From Janthinobacterium saanense (GTDB lineage Bacteria > Pseudomonadota > Gammaproteobacteria > Burkholderiales > Burkholderiaceae_D): a stretch of DNA of 64,000 nt. Positions 17,910 through 27,299 of this stretch are shown piece by piece (positions within the stretch are counted from its first letter, which is position 1; the number at the start of each line of letters is the position of its first letter). The translations under genes were made by a program, and so were the position numbers. The stretch lies in the NCBI RefSeq assembly GCF_014200675.1, contig NZ_JACHCI010000002.1:310001-374000 (forward strand), given 5' to 3'. The notes below the pieces were generated by a model that made no database searches, had not been told where the DNA came from, and saw nothing but the letters and a program-made list of their open reading frames with translations.

Positions 17910-18806
17910 ATGGATCGAATTCAAGCAATGCAAGTGTTTCTGCGCGTCGTGGAAACCAACAGTTTCAACAAGGCGGCTGAAACGCTGTCGATGGCGCCGT
18001 CGTCCGTCACCAGCATCATCAAGAGCCTGGAGAGCCACCTGCAGGTGCGCCTGTTGCACCGCACCACGCGCAGCCTGAGCCTGACGCCCGAGGGCGAGCG
18101 CTATTACCAGCGCAGCCGCGACATACTGCAAGCGATCGACGACACGGAGTCGGACTTGCAGCACCGCGCCAGCCGGCCCAGGGGGCGGCTGCGGGTGGAC
18201 ATGCCGGGCACCGTTGCGCGTGCGCTGGTGCTGCCGCGCCTGAAGGAATTCTTTGCGCTGTATCCGGATATCCATCTGATGCTGGGCATGAACGACCGGC
18301 CCATGGACCTGGTGCAGGAGGGCATAGACTGCGTCCTGCGCACGGGAGAACTGCGCGATTCGAGCCTGGTGGCGCGGCGCCTGGGTGCATTTCAATGGAT
18401 CACCTGCGGCGCGCCCGCGTATTTCGAGGCGCATGGCGAGCCGCAAAGCGTCGATCAGTTGCGCGAGCACCAGGCGGTGCAGTATTTTTCTGGTAGCACA
18501 GGACGCATCTCTGAATTCCATTTCCTGCAGGACGGCAAGGAAATCGCCGTGCCGATGGCGGGGCAGGTCGCCGTCAACGACACCGATTCCTACATCGATT
18601 GCTGCCTGCACGGCTATGGCCTGATCCAGCTGGCAGCCCACCTGGTGCGCGAGGACCTGGCGTCGGGCAAGCTGCGCGAAGTGCTGGCCGGCGGGCGGCG
18701 CGCGCCGGTGCCCATCTCGCTGGTGTATCCGCACAACCGCCACCTGTCGCCAGCCGTACGGGTGTTTACCGACTGGTTGCTGGACATCTGCACCGACCTG
18801 GCCTGA
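17910..18806 (+). CDS. LysR-family transcriptional regulator
   Basis: A 298-residue LysR-type regulator of the DsdC/AaeR-like 'MDRIQAMQVFLRVVE' group. The winged helix-turn-helix covers residues 1-60 (SFNKAAETLSMAPSSVTSII) and the effector domain follows. It lies between two paralogous amidohydrolase genes and is divergent from the first. The shared spacer holds a perfect dyad. It therefore probably controls both hydrolases and the downstream porin in response to their substrate. Confidence 0.85.
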   Translation: MDRIQAMQVFLRVVETNSFNKAAETLSMAPSSVTSIIKSLESHLQVRLLHRTTRSLSLTPEGERYYQRSRDILQAIDDTESDLQHRASRPRGRLRVDMPGTVARALVLPRLKEFFALYPDIHLMLGMNDRPMDLVQEGIDCVLRTGELRDSSLVARRLGAFQWITCGAPAYFEAHGEPQSVDQLREHQAVQYFSGSTGRISEFHFLQDGKEIAVPMAGQVAVNDTDSYIDCCLHGYGLIQLAAHLVREDLASGKLREVLAGGRRAPVPISLVYPHNRHLSPAVRVFTDWLLDICTDLA

Positions 18807-18964
18807 GGCCGCGCCGGCGATTCTTCGCCCGCAGCGAATAGTGAAAACGCTGCGCGCCTCTTTTTCCCCTTTCTCCCTTCTGACATCATCGCCGCATAGT
18901 CATTGCGACGAGGGTGATCTGTTGCATCACACGCAGTGCGACACATTGAAGAGGGAGAAACACC

Positions 18965-20416
18965 ATGCAATCGAACCGCCGCCAGTTCCTGGCCAGCGTT
19001 GTTTCCACCGCCGCCGCGCTGGCGGCAGGCCCATCGGCCCTGGCCGCCACGGCCCCGCGCGTGACAGGCAAGGCCGCCGCCCGGACCCGTCCGCTGCTGC
19101 TCAAGGGCGGCACCATCCTGACGATGGACCCGGACCAGCCCGACCTGCTGCGCGGCGATATTTTGATACACGGCAGCACTATTACCCGTATCGCCGCGCA
19201 GATCGAGGCCGGCAACGCCCAGGTCATCGATGCGCGTGGACGCATCGTCATTCCCGGCTTCGTCGACGCCCACCGCCACGCATGGGAAGGACAGCTGCGC
19301 CGCATCAATCCCAATTCCGCCGATCTGGGCAACTACATCGCCGGCACCCACCAGGCGTTCGCGCCGCATTACCGTCCACGCGACATGTATGTCGGCAACC
19401 TGCTGACGGCGCTGGGCGCGATCGATGCAGGCATCACGACCATCATCGACAACTCGCACAACAGCCGCTCGCTGCGGCATGCGCTGTCGGCGGTCGATGC
19501 GCTGCACGATGCCGGCATCCGCGCCGTGCACGCGCCGGGCGCGCCGCTGGTGGGCAAATGGGATAGCGCCAGCTGGTATGCCGACCTTGCCACCTTGCAA
19601 CAAGAGCGCTTCGGCAAGAGTGACGGCCTGCTGACGCTGGCCATGATGACCTCGGTCGACCGTGGGCAATGGGCCGTCGGCCGCCGCCTGGGCATCCCGC
19701 TGGTGACGGAATTCTTCGGCCAGGAAATGTCGGCGCAACTGCCGGCGCTGCACCGCGAAGGCTTGCTGGGCCCCGACAATATCTTCAATCACTGCACCGA
19801 CCTGAGCGAGGAAGCCTGGCAAATCCTGAAGGCTACCGGCGTGCAGGTCAACGTCTGCCCCCGTTCCGATACGCACTGGGGGCTGGGCACCGGCATCTTC
19901 GGCTACCAGGCCGCCATCGACCACGGCATCCGTCCCGGCTTCAGCGTGGACAACGAAAGCGCCTACAGCGGCGACATGTTTGCCGAGATGCGCGCCGCGC
20001 TGTACCTGCAGCGCAGCTCGGCCCTGGCGCGCAAGACCGGCGAGCATGCCAGCGCTCCGGTGGACATGCGTGCGCTGCTGTCGGCGGCCACCATCGACGG
20101 TTCCGCCGTCGCCAGGCTGGGCCAGCAGACGGGCAGCCTGCGCGAAGGCAAGCAGGCCGATATCGTGCTGATCAACACCAACGATATCAATCTGTATCCG
20201 TCGAATAACGCGCTGGGTACCGTCGTCGGCGCCGCCGAACGCAGCAATGTGGAAACCGTCATCATCGGCGGGCGCATCCGCAAGCAGCACGGCAAGCTGC
20301 TGGACCTCGACATGGCGGCCCTGCATGCCGCCACGGAAGAATCGCAAGCCTACCTGTTCAAGGCTGCCGGCTTCACGCCGGACGCCTTTGCCACGCAGTT
20401 TCAGGTGCGCGGCTAG
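18965..20416 (+). CDS. exported amidohydrolase family protein (paralogue)
   Basis: A 483-residue paralogue of the amidohydrolase at 16358-17767, with long stretches of near-identity such as DAHRHAWEGQLRRI and LLGPDNIFNHC. Unlike its sister it begins with a twin-arginine-like signal (NRRQFLASVV, hydrophobic helix, ALAA), so it probably acts in the periplasm. It shares HxH in DAHRH, the later His in NHCT and the Asp in SVDNESAYSGDMF. It also lacks the middle metal His (VTEFFGQEM). The porin gene follows after 9 bases, so the two are likely cotranscribed. A GAGGGAGAAA binding site precedes the ATG. Confidence 0.85.
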   Translation: MQSNRRQFLASVVSTAAALAAGPSALAATAPRVTGKAAARTRPLLLKGGTILTMDPDQPDLLRGDILIHGSTITRIAAQIEAGNAQVIDARGRIVIPGFVDAHRHAWEGQLRRINPNSADLGNYIAGTHQAFAPHYRPRDMYVGNLLTALGAIDAGITTIIDNSHNSRSLRHALSAVDALHDAGIRAVHAPGAPLVGKWDSASWYADLATLQQERFGKSDGLLTLAMMTSVDRGQWAVGRRLGIPLVTEFFGQEMSAQLPALHREGLLGPDNIFNHCTDLSEEAWQILKATGVQVNVCPRSDTHWGLGTGIFGYQAAIDHGIRPGFSVDNESAYSGDMFAEMRAALYLQRSSALARKTGEHASAPVDMRALLSAATIDGSAVARLGQQTGSLREGKQADIVLINTNDINLYPSNNALGTVVGAAERSNVETVIIGGRIRKQHGKLLDLDMAALHAATEESQAYLFKAAGFTPDAFATQFQVRG

Positions 20417-20425
20417 GGCGCTCAC

Positions 20426-21526
20426 ATGAAAACGGCCTGTCTTTACAGCACGCTGCTGGCCGGCTGCGTGCTTGGCGCCAGCGCGCAGGCGCAGTCCGAG
20501 GTCAGCGTGTACGGCATCGTCGACGCGGTGCTGGTCAGCGAACGCGGCGGCGCCGCTGGCAATGTGAACAAGCTCACCAGCGGCGCCAGCGCGTATTCCC
20601 GTCTCGGTTTTCGCGGCAAGGAAGACCTGGGCGATGGCTGGTCCGCGATTTTCTTGCTGGAAATGGGCATGCGTATCGACGATGGCAGCCTGGACAACAC
20701 GACCGGCCAGCTTTTCAACCGCCAGGCCTATATCGGCCTGGAAAGCCGGGACTGGGGCGCCGTCCGCCTGGGCCGCCAGCATACCTTCCTGTATTACACC
20801 CTGGTGCAGGTGGCTGATCCGTTCAGCCTCGGTTATGCGGGAACGGCGAAGAATCTTTTTCCCGTAAAAAATACGGTCCGCTCCAGCAACACCGTCAGTT
20901 ACACCTCGCCAACGCGCCGGGGCTGGACGGCCGAGGCTTCGTACAGCCTGGGCGAACAGCCGGGAGACGCGCATGCGGGGCGCCAGCTGGGCCTGGTCAT
21001 CGGCTATGCGGACGGTCCGCTCACTGTGCGCTTTGCCCACAGCACCTTGAACCAGGACGTGGCCGCCGGCGCAGTGTCCCTCGCGGCGCCCGTATCACAG
21101 GACAACGCCCGCAACAGCGTGCTGGCCATGAACTACCGCTACGCATTGTTCACCGCCTACCTGGCGTATGGCGTGGACAAGGGGGGCAATAGTTCACCCG
21201 TGCCCAATCCGGGCGCCTACGGCGTGGCCAGTGCAGTCGTGCCGTCCACGGACAGCACCGACTTGCTGCTCGGCGCCGCCATCCCAGTCGGTCAACAGGG
21301 CAGGGTGATGGCTTCGTTCATCCGCAAGAACGACAAGACGCGTTTCCAGCAAGACGCCAGCCAGTGGGCATTCGGCTACGCCCATGGCCTGTCGCCGCGC
21401 ACTACCGCCTACCTGGCCTGGGCGAAGATCCACAACCGCAATGGCGCCGCCTACACGGTGGGCAACGGCAATGAAGCAGGCTCGGGCAACAGCGCCTTCA
21501 ATCTCGGCCTGCGGCATAACTTTTAA
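20426..21526 (+). CDS. Gram-negative porin (OmpC/Porin_4-like)
   Basis: A 366-residue outer-membrane porin. It has a signal peptide ending in ASAQAQ and the betaproteobacterial start SEVSVYGIVDAVL. Typical motifs are SRLGFRGKEDLG, NRQAYIGLES and LGRQHTFLY, with a C-terminal Phe (LGLRHNF). It lies 9 bases after the exported amidohydrolase, suggesting a role in bringing that enzyme's substrate across the outer membrane. Confidence 0.9.
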   Translation: MKTACLYSTLLAGCVLGASAQAQSEVSVYGIVDAVLVSERGGAAGNVNKLTSGASAYSRLGFRGKEDLGDGWSAIFLLEMGMRIDDGSLDNTTGQLFNRQAYIGLESRDWGAVRLGRQHTFLYYTLVQVADPFSLGYAGTAKNLFPVKNTVRSSNTVSYTSPTRRGWTAEASYSLGEQPGDAHAGRQLGLVIGYADGPLTVRFAHSTLNQDVAAGAVSLAAPVSQDNARNSVLAMNYRYALFTAYLAYGVDKGGNSSPVPNPGAYGVASAVVPSTDSTDLLLGAAIPVGQQGRVMASFIRKNDKTRFQQDASQWAFGYAHGLSPRTTAYLAWAKIHNRNGAAYTVGNGNEAGSGNSAFNLGLRHNF

Positions 21527-21703
21527 GAACAGTTGAGCGATGCATGCAGAAAGTCGATACCCCCCAAACCCGGGTGCAAGATGTTTTCCCTTCGCTGCAT
21601 TGCGGAGAACCGGCTCCGCAAATAACGGCATCGCACCCCACTTACTCCGGATCCGCTTAACTCCTACGATATAACCCTCTTTAACCAACTGAACAGGCAA
21701 ATC

Positions 21704-22741
21704 ATGAACGTCACGCTTCCAACCATGTATCAACGCTGGGAAATTCCTTCGCTGGGCCTGGACCAGCTCGCACTGCGCGAACAGCCTCTGCCGCAGCCCA
21801 AGGCTGGCGAAATTATTATCGCGACCGAAGCCGTGTCGCTCAACTATCGCGACGCCGAAGTGGTCGACAACGGCATGGGCAATCCCCTGGTGTTCCCGTT
21901 CACGCCGGCTTCCGACATGGCTGGCCGCGTCGTGGCGGTGGGCGCCGGCGTGACCCGCTTCGCCGTTGGCGACCGCGTGCTGTCTGCGTATATGCCGGGC
22001 TGGATCGATGGCGTGCCGCTGTCATGGTCGGAGGCGCCCACCCGCGGCGGTCCGCTGTCAGGCGTGATGTCGCAGTATGTGGCCGATTCGGCCGAATGGT
22101 ATGTGCATGCGCCGCGTACATTGAGCGCCGCCGAGGCCAGCACGCTGCCGGTGGCGGCGCTGACCGCATGGATGGCGCTGCTTGAACTGGGCAAGCTGCA
22201 CGCCGGCCAGACGGTGGTGGTGCAGGGCACTGGCGGCGTTTCCCTGTTTGCCGTCCAGCTGGCCGCAGCCCACGGCGCCCGCGTGATCATCACCAGCGGC
22301 AGCGATGAGAAGATCGCGCGCGCCATCGCCCTGGGCGCCCATCACGGCATTAACCGCAACGCCACGCCGGACTGGCACCAGGAAGTGCTGGCCTTGACTG
22401 GCGGGCGCGGCGCTGACCACATCCTGGAAATGACGGGCGGAGAAAACGTTGCACGCTCGCTGCAGGCGGTAAGGCAGGGTGGCCGCATTTCCATCATCGG
22501 CCTGCTCGACGCCGATACCTTCACGCTGCCGATCCTGCCGGTACTGGGCAGCCGCGCCTCGATCGTCGGCATCGCCGTCGGTCCGCGCCGCGCGCTGGAA
22601 GACCTGGTGCGCGCGGTCGATCTGCTGGGTATTCGTCCGGTGATCGACGCCTCCTATGCATTCTCGCAAGTGCCGGCGGCATTCGCGCATCTGCAACGCG
22701 GCGCGTTTGGCAAGATCGTGGTGCAAGTCTCCGAAAAATGA
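21704..22741 (+). CDS. MDR-family NAD(P)-dependent oxidoreductase (zinc-free type)
   Basis: A 345-residue medium-chain dehydrogenase/reductase. It has a GroES-like N-terminal half (GRVVAVGAGVTRFAVGDRV) and a Rossmann half with QGTGGVSLFAVQLA at about residues 175-188. The cysteine cluster of structural-zinc alcohol dehydrogenases is absent, so a quinone or enone reductase-like activity is more likely than classical alcohol oxidation. The stop codon overlaps the ATG of the MFS gene (ATGA), so the two are translationally coupled. Confidence 0.85.
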   Translation: MNVTLPTMYQRWEIPSLGLDQLALREQPLPQPKAGEIIIATEAVSLNYRDAEVVDNGMGNPLVFPFTPASDMAGRVVAVGAGVTRFAVGDRVLSAYMPGWIDGVPLSWSEAPTRGGPLSGVMSQYVADSAEWYVHAPRTLSAAEASTLPVAALTAWMALLELGKLHAGQTVVVQGTGGVSLFAVQLAAAHGARVIITSGSDEKIARAIALGAHHGINRNATPDWHQEVLALTGGRGADHILEMTGGENVARSLQAVRQGGRISIIGLLDADTFTLPILPVLGSRASIVGIAVGPRRALEDLVRAVDLLGIRPVIDASYAFSQVPAAFAHLQRGAFGKIVVQVSEK

Positions 22742-23931
22742 CCAGCAAAATTCCTTCCGCCGCAGCGATGCCGGCCATCATGCTTGGGCTATTCGGCTTG
22801 TATACGCTGGAGTTTGGCGTAGTCGGCATCCTTCCTGTCATTGTAGAACGGTACGGTGTCACAATATCGGAAGCGGGCATGCTGATGGGCGTATTTGCGC
22901 TCATCATCGCTATCCTGGGACCATTCCTGGTATTGATATCGTCTCGCTATGACCGCAAGAAGGTGCTGGTGGGCGCACTGTTCGGCTTTGCCGTCTGCAG
23001 TGCGCTGTCGGCCTATGCTCCGAACTTCTCCAGCCTGATGGCGCTGCGCATCGTGCCAGCGCTGTTGCACCCGGTGTTCTTCTCGGCAGCGTTCACGGCG
23101 GCGGCCTCGCTTTATCCGAAGGAGCGGGCGGCGCATGCCATGGCGCAAGCTTTTGTCGGCACAAGCTTCGGCCTGGTGCTTGGCGTGCCGGCCACGACCT
23201 GGGTGGCGGCGCATATCTCGTATGAGGCGTCGTTCCTGTTTTGCTCTGCAGCCACGGTGATCGCTGGCATAGGCCTGATGCTGATGCTGCCAGGGCAGGG
23301 ACGTCCGGTGGCGCTGAGTTTCGGGCGTCAACTGGCGGTGCTGCGCAAACCTGCGCTCTGGCTCAACATTGTCGCCACGGTGCTGGTGTTTACTGCCATG
23401 TTCTGCGTGTACAGCTATGCGGCGCAATATCTCAAGAGCGCCACGGGCATGGACGCCACCACGACCAGCCTGGTTCTGCTGATCTTCGGCATTGGCGGTG
23501 TTTCCGGTAATTTGCTGGCAGGGCGGCTGCTCGGCCGCAATATGGTAGCCACCACGCTGCTCCATCCCGTCGCGCTGGGATTGGCGTATCTGGTGCTGCT
23601 GGCGTGCGGTAGCGCCAACCTGGGCAGCATGGCCGTCATCGCCGTACTGTGGGGAGCGACCCACACCAGTGGCATGTTGATAAGCCAGGTCTGGCTGACT
23701 TCTGAAGCACGCGAAGCACCCGAGTTCGCGACCAGCCTGTTCGTCTCGGCGGGTAACGGCGGCGTGGTGCTGGGTTCCGCCATTGGCGGCATCTTCATCA
23801 ATGCGTTCGGCTTGCAGGGCATCGTCTGGTGCGGCCTGATTTTCTGCGTGCTGTCGGTACTTGCCATCGGCGCGAAAGTTTTGCTCTACCCGGCGCCATT
23901 ATTGCCAGAAGGTGCAGTTCATGTACATTAA
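22738..23931 (+). CDS. MFS transporter (DHA1-like exporter)
   Basis: A 397-residue protein with about 12 membrane helices, typical of the AraJ/YdhP-like sugar or drug efflux branch of the major facilitator superfamily. The loop after the second helix reads SSRYDRKKVL. It overlaps the upstream oxidoreductase gene by 4 bases, suggesting that product and exporter act together on a reactive or toxic compound. Substrate unknown. Confidence 0.85.
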   Translation: MTSKIPSAAAMPAIMLGLFGLYTLEFGVVGILPVIVERYGVTISEAGMLMGVFALIIAILGPFLVLISSRYDRKKVLVGALFGFAVCSALSAYAPNFSSLMALRIVPALLHPVFFSAAFTAAASLYPKERAAHAMAQAFVGTSFGLVLGVPATTWVAAHISYEASFLFCSAATVIAGIGLMLMLPGQGRPVALSFGRQLAVLRKPALWLNIVATVLVFTAMFCVYSYAAQYLKSATGMDATTTSLVLLIFGIGGVSGNLLAGRLLGRNMVATTLLHPVALGLAYLVLLACGSANLGSMAVIAVLWGATHTSGMLISQVWLTSEAREAPEFATSLFVSAGNGGVVLGSAIGGIFINAFGLQGIVWCGLIFCVLSVLAIGAKVLLYPAPLLPEGAVHVH

Positions 23932-24012
23932 GTAGTGTGGACTGGATTGTCTGTAAACGGGTTTTCGTTTAAGCCTGCGGCGCCCGGCCTTCAGTCATGA
24001 CGTCATACGTTG

Positions 24013-24049
24013 AACGAAAGGACTGACTTATTTGAAAACAAGTCAGTCC
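24013..24049 (-). terminator. terminator of the lectin gene
   Basis: A perfect 10-bp stem (24020-24029 with 24040-24049) with a 10-base loop. On the minus strand it is followed by TTTCGTT. It lies downstream of the minus-strand lectin stop and separates it from the convergent MFS gene. Confidence 0.65.
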
Positions 24050-24080
24050 GATAGCTTACGAGCGATGGTCGCCGTGGATC

Positions 24081-24911
24081 CTATTGTGGTTCGATGATTG
24101 CACGGAAGCCAATTGCCCCCTCACCGCTATACGTCATGCTGCCGTTAAGGCTATTTCCACCGTCGCCAGAGGTGATATGCACTTCCACGACATTCTGGCC
24201 GCTACGACAGCCGAGGAGCCAGACGCCGCCCTGATGCCAGGGGGCGGAATTGCCGCCCCATTGGTTTTGCACTTGATAATTGTTGCCGGCCACTGCCTCG
24301 GCGCGGAAGCCGATAGGGCCTTCGCCGACATAGGTCATGGTGCCGTTGAAAGTCTTGCCATTGTCATCTGAGATGATATCAAGAGCCGCCACACCTTGGT
24401 CGCGGCCGCCAATTACCCATTCGCCGCCTTGATGCCATGGTGCGGAGGAGCCGCCCCATTGATTCTCAACGGAAAACACACCGCCGTCGACCAATTCGCT
24501 TTTGAATCCGATAGGACCTTCGCCGCTGTATGTCATGGTACCTTCCAAGCTATTTCCGCCATCGCTAGACTCAACGTTGATGGCAACCACATTCTGGCCG
24601 GTACGGCAACCGATGATCCATGTTCCGCCTGGGTGCCAGGGAGCTGAGTTGCCGCCCCACTGGTTTTCAACGAGATAGGTATTATTTTGCGTCAGCGTGG
24701 CGCGGAAGCCAATCTGGCCTTCACCTGCGTATTTCATCGCGCCAGTAAAGGATTTGCCACCATCGGCGGAGTTGATGTTAATGGCACTGACGTTCTGGTT
24801 GTTGCGACAGCCGATCACCCAAACGCCGCCTTCATTCCATGGCGCGGAGCTGCCGCCCCATTGATTTTTAACATGATGGAGATTATTTACGGATTTGTTG
24901 GTTTTTGACAT
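24081..24911 (-). CDS. four-repeat OAA-family (high-mannose-binding) lectin
   Basis: A 276-residue protein made almost only of four tandem ~67-residue repeats. Each opens with NQWGG(S/N)SAPW (NQWGG at residues 16, 83, 150 and 216) and ends with (Y)xGEGxIGF(R/K). This is the signature of the Oscillatoria agardhii agglutinin family of beta-barrel lectins that bind high-mannose glycans. Two-repeat (PFL) and four-repeat (MBHA, ESA-2) members are known. Repeat 3 is one residue shorter and lacks the GCRxGQN segment. There is no signal peptide. A GGAGG site 4 bases before the ATG at 24911 fixes the start. The surroundings are AT-rich, which suggests acquisition. Confidence 0.9.
   Translation of the reverse strand: MSKTNKSVNNLHHVKNQWGGSSAPWNEGGVWVIGCRNNQNVSAININSADGGKSFTGAMKYAGEGQIGFRATLTQNNTYLVENQWGGNSAPWHPGGTWIIGCRTGQNVVAINVESSDGGNSLEGTMTYSGEGPIGFKSELVDGGVFSVENQWGGSSAPWHQGGEWVIGGRDQGVAALDIISDDNGKTFNGTMTYVGEGPIGFRAEAVAGNNYQVQNQWGGNSAPWHQGGVWLLGCRSGQNVVEVHITSGDGGNSLNGSMTYSGEGAIGFRAIIEPQ
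24084..24884 (-). repeat. four tandem ~200-bp coding repeats of the lectin
   Basis: Four in-frame units of 67, 67, 66 and about 61-67 codons, each starting near the NQWGG segment. They probably arose by repeated internal duplication and have since diverged. Confidence 0.85.
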
Positions 24912-25695
24912 TATTGCCTCCAAAGTAATTTTCAGCGCGAAGAATTGTTTGTCGAACTGCATACACAATTCCTTGCCAATTAATTCTGCGCGCAACACAG
25001 CGGAGCGGCGCTGTCCCGAACAATTCTTCTCACTCAACGCTAGAAGTGCCGCAATTGTCTGCCTTTTTTTGCGGCTGAGTCTATTGAAATGTCACAATAA
25101 AAATTAACTATCGGATGATTTAAAAAATAATTTTTCAATGGGGAATCGGCAGTGCGAAGTAGAGGCGTAGTGGGCCATGATTGAAAATTCAATTGGACAA
25201 TGCGATCTATATTTGCTACCAAATGGTGTTTGAAGGTATAGCTTAATAAAGCACCTCAACACTCTGGGTACTTTAATGATAGGCATGATTTTGCATTGGA
25301 TAGGGAAACGCTGATTTATTCTCCCGAGCCGGCTCCGTGCACGGACGAGACCTGGACAATACTGGCACGTCTATAGCTACGTGAGGGTGCATAATTACAC
25401 GACTTGAAACGCATAACCCTGCGATACTATTCGCACGCGATTTAATCATAATAATAAAACAGAGAATATAACCAATTGTAGCGAGTGTAAAAAAACAACG
25501 AAATATTCAAGATAAATTTTCCACGCAAGTCCCGTTCCTGAATACTGTGTATATTAAGGTCAGTCAGGTGCATGCACGTCTTATAGCGGCAGCAGCCCGT
25601 GCTGAATCAGATGCTTGGCGAAATTTCCTGATGTGGTGATCTATCTGCGTGGTTTAATGCAAGCGCTTTGTGAATTTAGGGAGCCTATAAAAATC
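24912..25695. other. AT-rich spacer between lectin and lipid operon
   Basis: About 780 bases, strongly AT-rich compared with the rest of the window. It holds the divergent upstream regions of the lectin gene (minus) and the glycosyltransferase-led operon (plus). No gene is supported; two 60-codon frames on the minus strand (25040-25286) have no recognisable feature. A TATATT element near 25551 could be a -10 box for the operon, but no good -35 was seen. Confidence 0.45.
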
Positions 25696-26520
25696 GTGAG
25701 TATAAAACACCCCCACAAATTTACCTGTATCGCCTGGGCTTCCGGTCCCTATAAAGCGATGTTCAAAAATTTGCAGTCCGATTGCGAACGGTTTGGCTAC
25801 CCCAGCCACCTGTACGAAATAGACCAGGAATATTCCAGCTTGCTGCAGGCCTGGTGCAACCATCCGCGCATCATCCGCCAAGGAGTGGAAGATTTTGGAA
25901 CGGTTCTATATATGGATGTCGAGTGCCGTATCGTCGCGCCGATTCCGTCTTCATGGCAAGCGCCGCTGGTGTCAATACGCTGGCCGGAGCAAAAATTCTG
26001 GATCTGGTACAACTCAGGCACCGTCATGGCCGACGAGAGCTGTATTCCATGGCTCGATGCCTGGATACGCATCATCGACGAATGGAAACTGGGCGAACTG
26101 GCACGTGAAGATCACGTGCATTGGCCGGGTGACCTGTGCGATGAACTGGGGCTGGCCGCGGCCTTGGCCGCCTTTGGCGTGCGCGTGCAGACGCCACGCC
26201 TTGAATATGTCAATCGCGATACCGATGCGGAACTCGCGCGCGGTTTGTGGAGCAACCGACATACCATCATCCAGCATCCGACCCAGCATCACTGGCCCAA
26301 GGAAGTCGACCCTGTCGAGTGCAAAAAGCTGTTTGTGCAGAACTACCCTGGCGATCCGCTCGATACCGCGGACATTTTCTCCGCCGACAGTAACTTCCAT
26401 TCCCAACTGGGCTGGATCTTTGATCCCACGCAGAGAATATATGCGCCGGCCGAGTTCTGGCCCGAACATGCACGGCCATGGATAGAGGAAACAGTGCAAT
26501 TGACATCGGCCCAGCGTTGA
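25696..26520 (+). CDS. putative GT-A-fold glycosyltransferase (first gene of lipid operon)
   Basis: A ~274-residue soluble protein resembling nucleotide-diphospho-sugar transferases. It has an early beta strand (FTCIAWASG), a VLYMDVECRI strand that would hold the metal-binding DXD-like motif (here Asp74-Val75-Glu76) and an NSGTVM segment as in GT8/GT77-type enzymes. Family placement is tentative. The frame is open upstream to a TTG at 25615. The GTG at 25696 is preferred because the protein-like sequence begins there and an AGGGAG element lies upstream, though 12 bases away. Its 3' end overlaps the next open frame by up to 43 bases. The operon context suggests it glycosylates a lipid made by the following enzymes. 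Confidence 0.55.
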   Translation: MSIKHPHKFTCIAWASGPYKAMFKNLQSDCERFGYPSHLYEIDQEYSSLLQAWCNHPRIIRQGVEDFGTVLYMDVECRIVAPIPSSWQAPLVSIRWPEQKFWIWYNSGTVMADESCIPWLDAWIRIIDEWKLGELAREDHVHWPGDLCDELGLAAALAAFGVRVQTPRLEYVNRDTDAELARGLWSNRHTIIQHPTQHHWPKEVDPVECKKLFVQNYPGDPLDTADIFSADSNFHSQLGWIFDPTQRIYAPAEFWPEHARPWIEETVQLTSAQR

Positions 26521-27299
26521 ATAAATCGCCTGCAAATTTGGATACGCAGCAGGAGACGCATGCTTCTCTGAGCATGCGTCTGTGCGCCTGGTCAGTACAT
26601 GCCTTCACCGCCAGCGGCGTCGTGTTCGGCCTGCTGGCCTTGCTGGCCGTCGAGCAAGCCGATTGGCGGGCGGCGTTTGGATGGCTGTTGGTGGCCCTGG
26701 TGGTGGATGCGATCGATGGTCCGATTGCCCGCATGATACACATTAAAGCGGTGCTGCCCCGTTTCGACGGCGGCACGCTCGATCTACTGGTGGATTACCT
26801 TACCTTTGTGATCGTGCCGGCGTTGGTGCTGTATCACTCGTTGATTTTGCCGGAATCCTTGCGCTTTGTCGGAGCCAGCGCGATCATGGTTACTGCGTTG
26901 CATCATTACTGCAACCTGGACATCAAGACCCAGGACGGCTACTTCGTCGGTTTTCCCGCTTTCTGGAATATTGCCGTATTCATCATATATCGCTTTCCTC
27001 CATCGCCCTGGGTAGCTGCAGTGATTGTTTTCACGTTCTGCTTATTAACCTGCGTGCCGATAAAAGTCGTGCATCCTTTTCGCGTCAAAAAATTTCGGTC
27101 GCTCTCTTTTGCTTTTGTTGCGCTGGGATTGATCGCAGCCAGCATTGCGCTGCTGCAACCGGAACTGCAAGAGAATTGGTTGCTGGCGGCTAACTTGCTG
27201 CCGCTGGCTTATTTCACCTTGATCAGCCTGCGCCGCACCCTTGCAGGCCCGGACTCCCTAGCGGTGAAATATGTGGAAGCCGATCCTCCACATGCGTGA
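26478..27299 (+). CDS. pcs: phosphatidylcholine synthase-like CDP-alcohol phosphotransferase
   Basis: A ~273-residue membrane protein with about seven helices. It shows the CDP-alcohol phosphotransferase motif from Asp77: D-x2-DG-x2-AR-x12-G-x3-D-x3-D. The 12-residue gap after AR and neighbouring words (VHAFTASGVVFGLLAL, DGPIARMIHIKAVLP, DYLTFVIVPALVLY, GFPAFWN) match phosphatidylcholine synthase (Pcs). Pcs joins choline to CDP-diacylglycerol. The exact alcohol or lipid partner here is not proven. The ATG at 26478 would overlap the upstream gene; an ATG at 26574 (MRLCAWSVHAF) or a TTG at 26538 are alternatives. The stop overlaps the desaturase gene. Confidence 0.75.
   Translation: MDRGNSAIDIGPALNKSPANLDTQQETHASLSMRLCAWSVHAFTASGVVFGLLALLAVEQADWRAAFGWLLVALVVDAIDGPIARMIHIKAVLPRFDGGTLDLLVDYLTFVIVPALVLYHSLILPESLRFVGASAIMVTALHHYCNLDIKTQDGYFVGFPAFWNIAVFIIYRFPPSPWVAAVIVFTFCLLTCVPIKVVHPFRVKKFRSLSFAFVALGLIAASIALLQPELQENWLLAANLLPLAYFTLISLRRTLAGPDSLAVKYVEADPPHA

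Noticed and set aside
18614-21040. 808-codon open frame on the minus strand
   Set aside because: It is antisense to three well-supported genes (LysR, amidohydrolase, porin) and its Ala/Gly/Gln/His-rich product has no domain. High GC makes such shadow frames common.
21601-21620. Hairpin after the porin gene as a terminator
   Set aside because: A 7-bp stem exists but no T run follows and it lies 75 bases past the stop, so the evidence is weak.
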